33,688 nt of DNA from positions 1 through 33,688 of IMG/VR virus record IMGVR_UViG_3300025120_000258. One strand, written 5' to 3'. Position 1 is the stretch's first letter; each line of letters begins with the position of its first letter. Below, in pieces: positions 30,806-33,688 of the stretch. Made by a program: the position numbers and the translations under genes. The notes beneath the pieces were generated by a model. It ran no database searches and was not told where the DNA came from. It saw nothing but the letters and a program-made list of their open reading frames with translations. Origin of the DNA: a virus.

Positions 30806-31636
30806 ATGCATTCAAACACACCAAATTTTATTATCGCAGGAGTTATGAAAGGTGGCACAACAGCAGCCGCTTTTAACTTAAACAAACATCAAAATATTTT
30901 TTGTTTAACTCAATATTGGAAAAATAGAGTTTTAAATGATGAAGACTATAATTATGCTGCTCAAACAGGTTCTTGGGCTGGTAATATGAAAGTAGCAAAT
31001 AAAGAAACTGATTATTTTAATTTAGATACTAATTATAATTTATCTGGTTCATTTGATATATATAAATCCTTTTTTCCAAGAAACTTAGAAGCAATAGGAG
31101 AATCTTCACCTAATTATTTTCCTTTAGATGAAAACAATAATGGGGGAGCAGCAACAAGAATAGCATCAGACTTACCAGATGCTAAAGTAATTATTTTATT
31201 AAGAGATCCAATTAATAGAGCTTATAGTCATTGGAATCATATAGATTCAAAAAGACCAAGTTGGGGTAGTGCTTACCATGATAATTCATTTATTGATGTA
31301 GTAAAAGTAGATGGTAATAATCTAGTTTCTAGAAGTAAATATTTAGCTAATTTAACAGCATGGGTAACAGCTATAGGATCAGATAAAGTTTATGTCGCCT
31401 TACAAGAAAGTATATTAGCAAATCCACTAGAAGAATATAATAAAATATGTACCTTTTTAGGGGTTGATCCTTTTGAAGATACACAGTCCTTTATAAAAAT
31501 ATTTGAAGGAAATTATAATAGTACAATATTATCCTCAACTAAAGATTATTTAAAACCAGTATTTGCTAGCGATGTTGCAGGAGTAAAAGATTTATATCCA
31601 CATCTAGATTATAGTTTGTGGGAGGATTATTCGTAA
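30806..31636 (+). CDS. Sulfotransferase (PAPS-dependent)
   Basis: The 276-residue product has both cofactor-binding motifs of the sulfotransferase family: a 5'-phosphosulfate loop FIIAGVMKGGTTA (residues 8-20, Lys15) and the 3'-phosphate motif VIILLRDPINRAYSHW (128-143, Arg133, Arg138, Ser141), plus GESSPNYF (98-105) typical of heparan-sulfate-type enzymes. It would move sulfate from PAPS to a sugar hydroxyl or tyrosine in the cytoplasm; no signal peptide or membrane anchor is seen. It follows the fibre gene behind its own late motif and precedes a glycosyltransferase. The host must supply PAPS, since no kinase or sulfurylase is encoded here. Confidence 0.88.
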   Translation: MHSNTPNFIIAGVMKGGTTAAAFNLNKHQNIFCLTQYWKNRVLNDEDYNYAAQTGSWAGNMKVANKETDYFNLDTNYNLSGSFDIYKSFFPRNLEAIGESSPNYFPLDENNNGGAATRIASDLPDAKVIILLRDPINRAYSHWNHIDSKRPSWGSAYHDNSFIDVVKVDGNNLVSRSKYLANLTAWVTAIGSDKVYVALQESILANPLEEYNKICTFLGVDPFEDTQSFIKIFEGNYNSTILSSTKDYLKPVFASDVAGVKDLYPHLDYSLWEDYS

Positions 31637-31663
31637 AGTTTTATTTTTAATTAGTTATATTTC

Positions 31664-32371
31664 ATGATTTCAATAGATATTAACGCAGTTACAGTCTGTG
31701 TGAATTTTTCTCATTACCTTAAATATTGTATTTCAAATAAAAGATTTTTTAAAAGATGGGTTATTGTAACCCATGAAGATGATAATGAAACTATTAAATT
31801 GTGCAAAAAACATAATTTAGAATACATTTTATCTAAAACTATATATGATAGAAAATTTAACAAAGGATCGGCAATAAATGAAGGTATTAATTATATAGGT
31901 AAAGACCAAGAATGGTATTGCCATATAGATGCAGACGTTTTATTACAAGATAATTTTCCATCAACTTTTTCTTCAACTCATATCAATGGAAAACTTAGAC
32001 ACACGTATTTAGAACGTGTTTTACCGCATAATCATGAATTAGGTACAATGCCAGATGCTCTTTATTTATATACAATGGGTAGGATTAATCTTAATGGAGA
32101 CGAAAATCTTGATGAAATTAATTTTAAAGAAACATTTAAAATGGAAAGTAAAATAGTACAACAATGGTTAGGTTGGGGCTATTTTCAATTGTTTAATTTA
32201 AAAGCTTTAAATAAAGTATATGAAAATCTTTACCAAGTATATCCAACAATGTCTAGTAATGCTGGGACAGATGATTATGTTTTTAAACAACTATTTTACC
32301 AAGTAATCTCTTTAAATACACATTGTATTCATCTATCCCCAGAAAAAATTTATTGGGATGGAATTGGATAA
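31664..32371 (+). CDS. Glycosyltransferase, GT-A fold
   Basis: The 235-residue product shows a GT-A pattern: RWVIVTHEDD (residues 31-40), FNKGSAINEGINY (65-77; the N-K-G..A.N-G motif of nucleotide-sugar enzymes) and CHIDADVLL (86-94) with the metal-binding D-A-D at 89-91. A later GWGYFQLFN and GTDDYVF are consistent with the acceptor side and a catalytic acid. No membrane segment. It follows the sulfotransferase by 27 bases, without a clear late motif of its own (TTATATTTCATG only), so the two are probably one transcript and may act on the same glycan. Donor sugar and acceptor are unknown. Confidence 0.75.
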   Translation: MISIDINAVTVCVNFSHYLKYCISNKRFFKRWVIVTHEDDNETIKLCKKHNLEYILSKTIYDRKFNKGSAINEGINYIGKDQEWYCHIDADVLLQDNFPSTFSSTHINGKLRHTYLERVLPHNHELGTMPDALYLYTMGRINLNGDENLDEINFKETFKMESKIVQQWLGWGYFQLFNLKALNKVYENLYQVYPTMSSNAGTDDYVFKQLFYQVISLNTHCIHLSPEKIYWDGIG

Positions 32372-32396
32372 TACGTATAATCACAAAAATACACAT

Positions 32397-32879
32397 ATGA
32401 GTTGGACCTATAAAACACACAAAATAGGAGACATTACTCAATTCCCAGAAAATACATTTGGTTTCGTTTATATAGTTACACATAAACCCACAGGAAAATC
32501 ATATATTGGAAAAAAAGTCTTATTTCATAATAAAAAAAAGCGACTTGGTAAAAAAGAGTTAGCAGCATTAACTGGAATTGTTGGACGTCGTCCTACCTAT
32601 AAATTAGAAGTTAAAGAATCAGATTGGAAAAAATATTATGGTTCCCAAAAAGATATTAAACAACTACTTTTAGAAGGTAAAAAAGATGAATTTGAACGCA
32701 TAATTTTAAAAATGTGTCCCAATAAAAAATCAATGACATATTTTGAAATTAAATATCAAATGATATATCAAGTATTAGAAAAACCTGATGAATTTTTTAA
32801 TGATAATATTTTAGGTAAATTTTTTACAAAAGATTTAATAGATATTGAATTTGAAGATTTCGTGTCAGATAAAATATAG
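32397..32879 (+). CDS. GIY-YIG-type nuclease-like protein
   Basis: The start at 32397 (MSWTYKTHK) is chosen over an in-frame ATG at 32358 that overlaps the previous gene by 14 bases. The 160-residue product has FGFVYIVTHKPTGKSYIGKK (residues 21-40), the VYI...YIG core of GIY-YIG nucleases, then a basic stretch, SDWKKYYGS, and YFEIKYQMIY where a catalytic glutamate is expected. Similar stand-alone proteins are common in T4-like phages, sometimes annotated as homing or intron-type endonucleases. No intron is visible at its borders. It could act in host DNA degradation, recombination or competition between phages. Confidence 0.75.
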   Translation: MSWTYKTHKIGDITQFPENTFGFVYIVTHKPTGKSYIGKKVLFHNKKKRLGKKELAALTGIVGRRPTYKLEVKESDWKKYYGSQKDIKQLLLEGKKDEFERIILKMCPNKKSMTYFEIKYQMIYQVLEKPDEFFNDNILGKFFTKDLIDIEFEDFVSDKI

Positions 32880-32897
32880 TTTCATATATTACCACAT

Positions 32898-33688
32898 ATG
32901 GTAAATCAATTACTGGTTACGTTAGTGAACTCTGTGTTAGGTTCGGGCAAAGCTACTGCTCGAAATAATTATGCTTACCACTGTCCTTTTTGTAATCACC
33001 ATAAACCAAAATTAGAAGTTAATCTAACTGAGAATCGTGAAGGTAAAAATCCTTGGCATTGTTGGGCATGTGATGTTAGAGGTACTACTATATATAATTT
33101 ATTTAAACAATTAAAAACCGATATAAGTAAATTTACAGAACTTAAATCATTAGTTAAAACTTCAAAATCAATAAAAGAAACACAAGTTGTATCTAGTGTT
33201 GTATTACCTAATGAATATATTGGCCTAAATAACGTTGATACTAGCGATATTATGGCTAGACACGCGCTTGCGTACCTAAAAAATAGACACATAAGTAAAT
33301 ACGATATAATCAAGTATAATATGGGTTATTGTAAAGAAGGTTTATATAAAAATATGATTATTATCCCAACATATGACGCAGATGGTAGATTAAATTACTT
33401 TACTGCTCGTTCATTTGAAAAAGAACCATATGTTAAATACCGTAATCCATCAGCAAGTAGAGATGTAATCCCAAATGAACATTTAATAAACTGGAACGTA
33501 CCAGTTATTTTATGTGAAGGACTATTTGATGCTATTGCTATAAAAAGAAATGCTATCCCTTTATTAGGAAAAAACATACAGAGTAGTTTAATGAAAAAGA
33601 TAGTTACATCTGTAGTAGATAAAATTTATATTGCATTAGATAGGGATGCAATTAAACAAGCTTTAAAATTCTGCGAGAAGTTAATGGC
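32898..33688 (+). CDS. gp61: DNA primase (gp61-like), cut by the window edge
   Basis: The frame opens at ATG 32898 and stays open to the last base (263 codons seen). It has an N-terminal zinc-binding domain (YHCPFCNHHKP... and HCWACDVRG, residues about 25-65), a linker and a TOPRIM domain with LCEGLFDAIAI (catalytic Glu) and IYIALDRDA (D-x-D). This is the layout of T4 gp61, which makes RNA primers with helicase gp41 at the replication fork. It is 18 bases after the GIY-YIG gene, marking the start of a replication gene group to the right. The C-terminal part lies outside the window. Confidence 0.88.
   Translation, partial: MVNQLLVTLVNSVLGSGKATARNNYAYHCPFCNHHKPKLEVNLTENREGKNPWHCWACDVRGTTIYNLFKQLKTDISKFTELKSLVKTSKSIKETQVVSSVVLPNEYIGLNNVDTSDIMARHALAYLKNRHISKYDIIKYNMGYCKEGLYKNMIIIPTYDADGRLNYFTARSFEKEPYVKYRNPSASRDVIPNEHLINWNVPVILCEGLFDAIAIKRNAIPLLGKNIQSSLMKKIVTSVVDKIYIALDRDAIKQALKFCEKLM

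Noticed and set aside
32996-33313. Minus-strand ORF opposite the last gene
   Set aside because: It is a shadow of the primase zinc-binding region and linker.

Overview
The window looks like part of the genome of a T4-like contractile-tailed phage, rich in A+T, with almost all genes on the plus strand and very tight packing (several TAATG or ATGA stop/start overlaps). The T4-type core is recognised from protein motifs: a late sigma factor like gp55, baseplate wedge proteins gp25 and gp6, a spike-like protein, a giant gp7-like wedge/adhesin, tail-fibre genes, and the start of a gp61-type primase that runs off the right edge. The host is probably a Bacteroidota bacterium (for example a flavobacterium). 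This is inferred from promoters of the TTTG / TAnnTTTG type with a 20-base spacer, from a lipoprotein signal peptide followed by an acidic surface-export-like tail, and from the general lack of Shine-Dalgarno sites in late genes.

Layout. Bases 1-1440 differ from the rest: they are CpG-rich and mostly non-coding on the left. They hold a 32-residue plus-strand ORF behind a host-type promoter and two minus-strand genes for small membrane proteins. A strong plus-strand terminator lies in the leader of one of these, so the plus-strand transcript would be antisense to it. Bases 1441-4090 hold a small late-promoter gene, two genes behind host-type promoters (an SH3-like small protein and a DUF932 protein), a lipoprotein and two small helical proteins. 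Bases 4090-7300 hold a staphylococcal-type nuclease, small unknown proteins, a zinc-ribbon protein, an HD-domain phosphohydrolase, a membrane/coiled-coil protein and the late sigma factor. Bases 7300-15070 are the baseplate block. Bases 15074-24871 are one 3,265-residue gene. Bases 24900-30770 hold three structural proteins and a 988-residue cysteine-rich repeat fibre. Bases 30785-32880 hold a sulfotransferase, a glycosyltransferase and a GIY-YIG-type protein. Primase starts at 32898.

How the parts work together. The sigma factor very likely reads the repeated motif ATATTTATAAYAAA, which lies 7-12 bases before the start codon of seven genes or operons, nearly all of them virion genes. The host-type promoters serve the early or middle genes. 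The late block builds the baseplate, wedge and fibres, and the sulfotransferase/glycosyltransferase pair is expressed with the fibre genes, which suggests modification of a surface glycan or of the virion itself. All functional calls come from reading motifs by eye; no database search was run.
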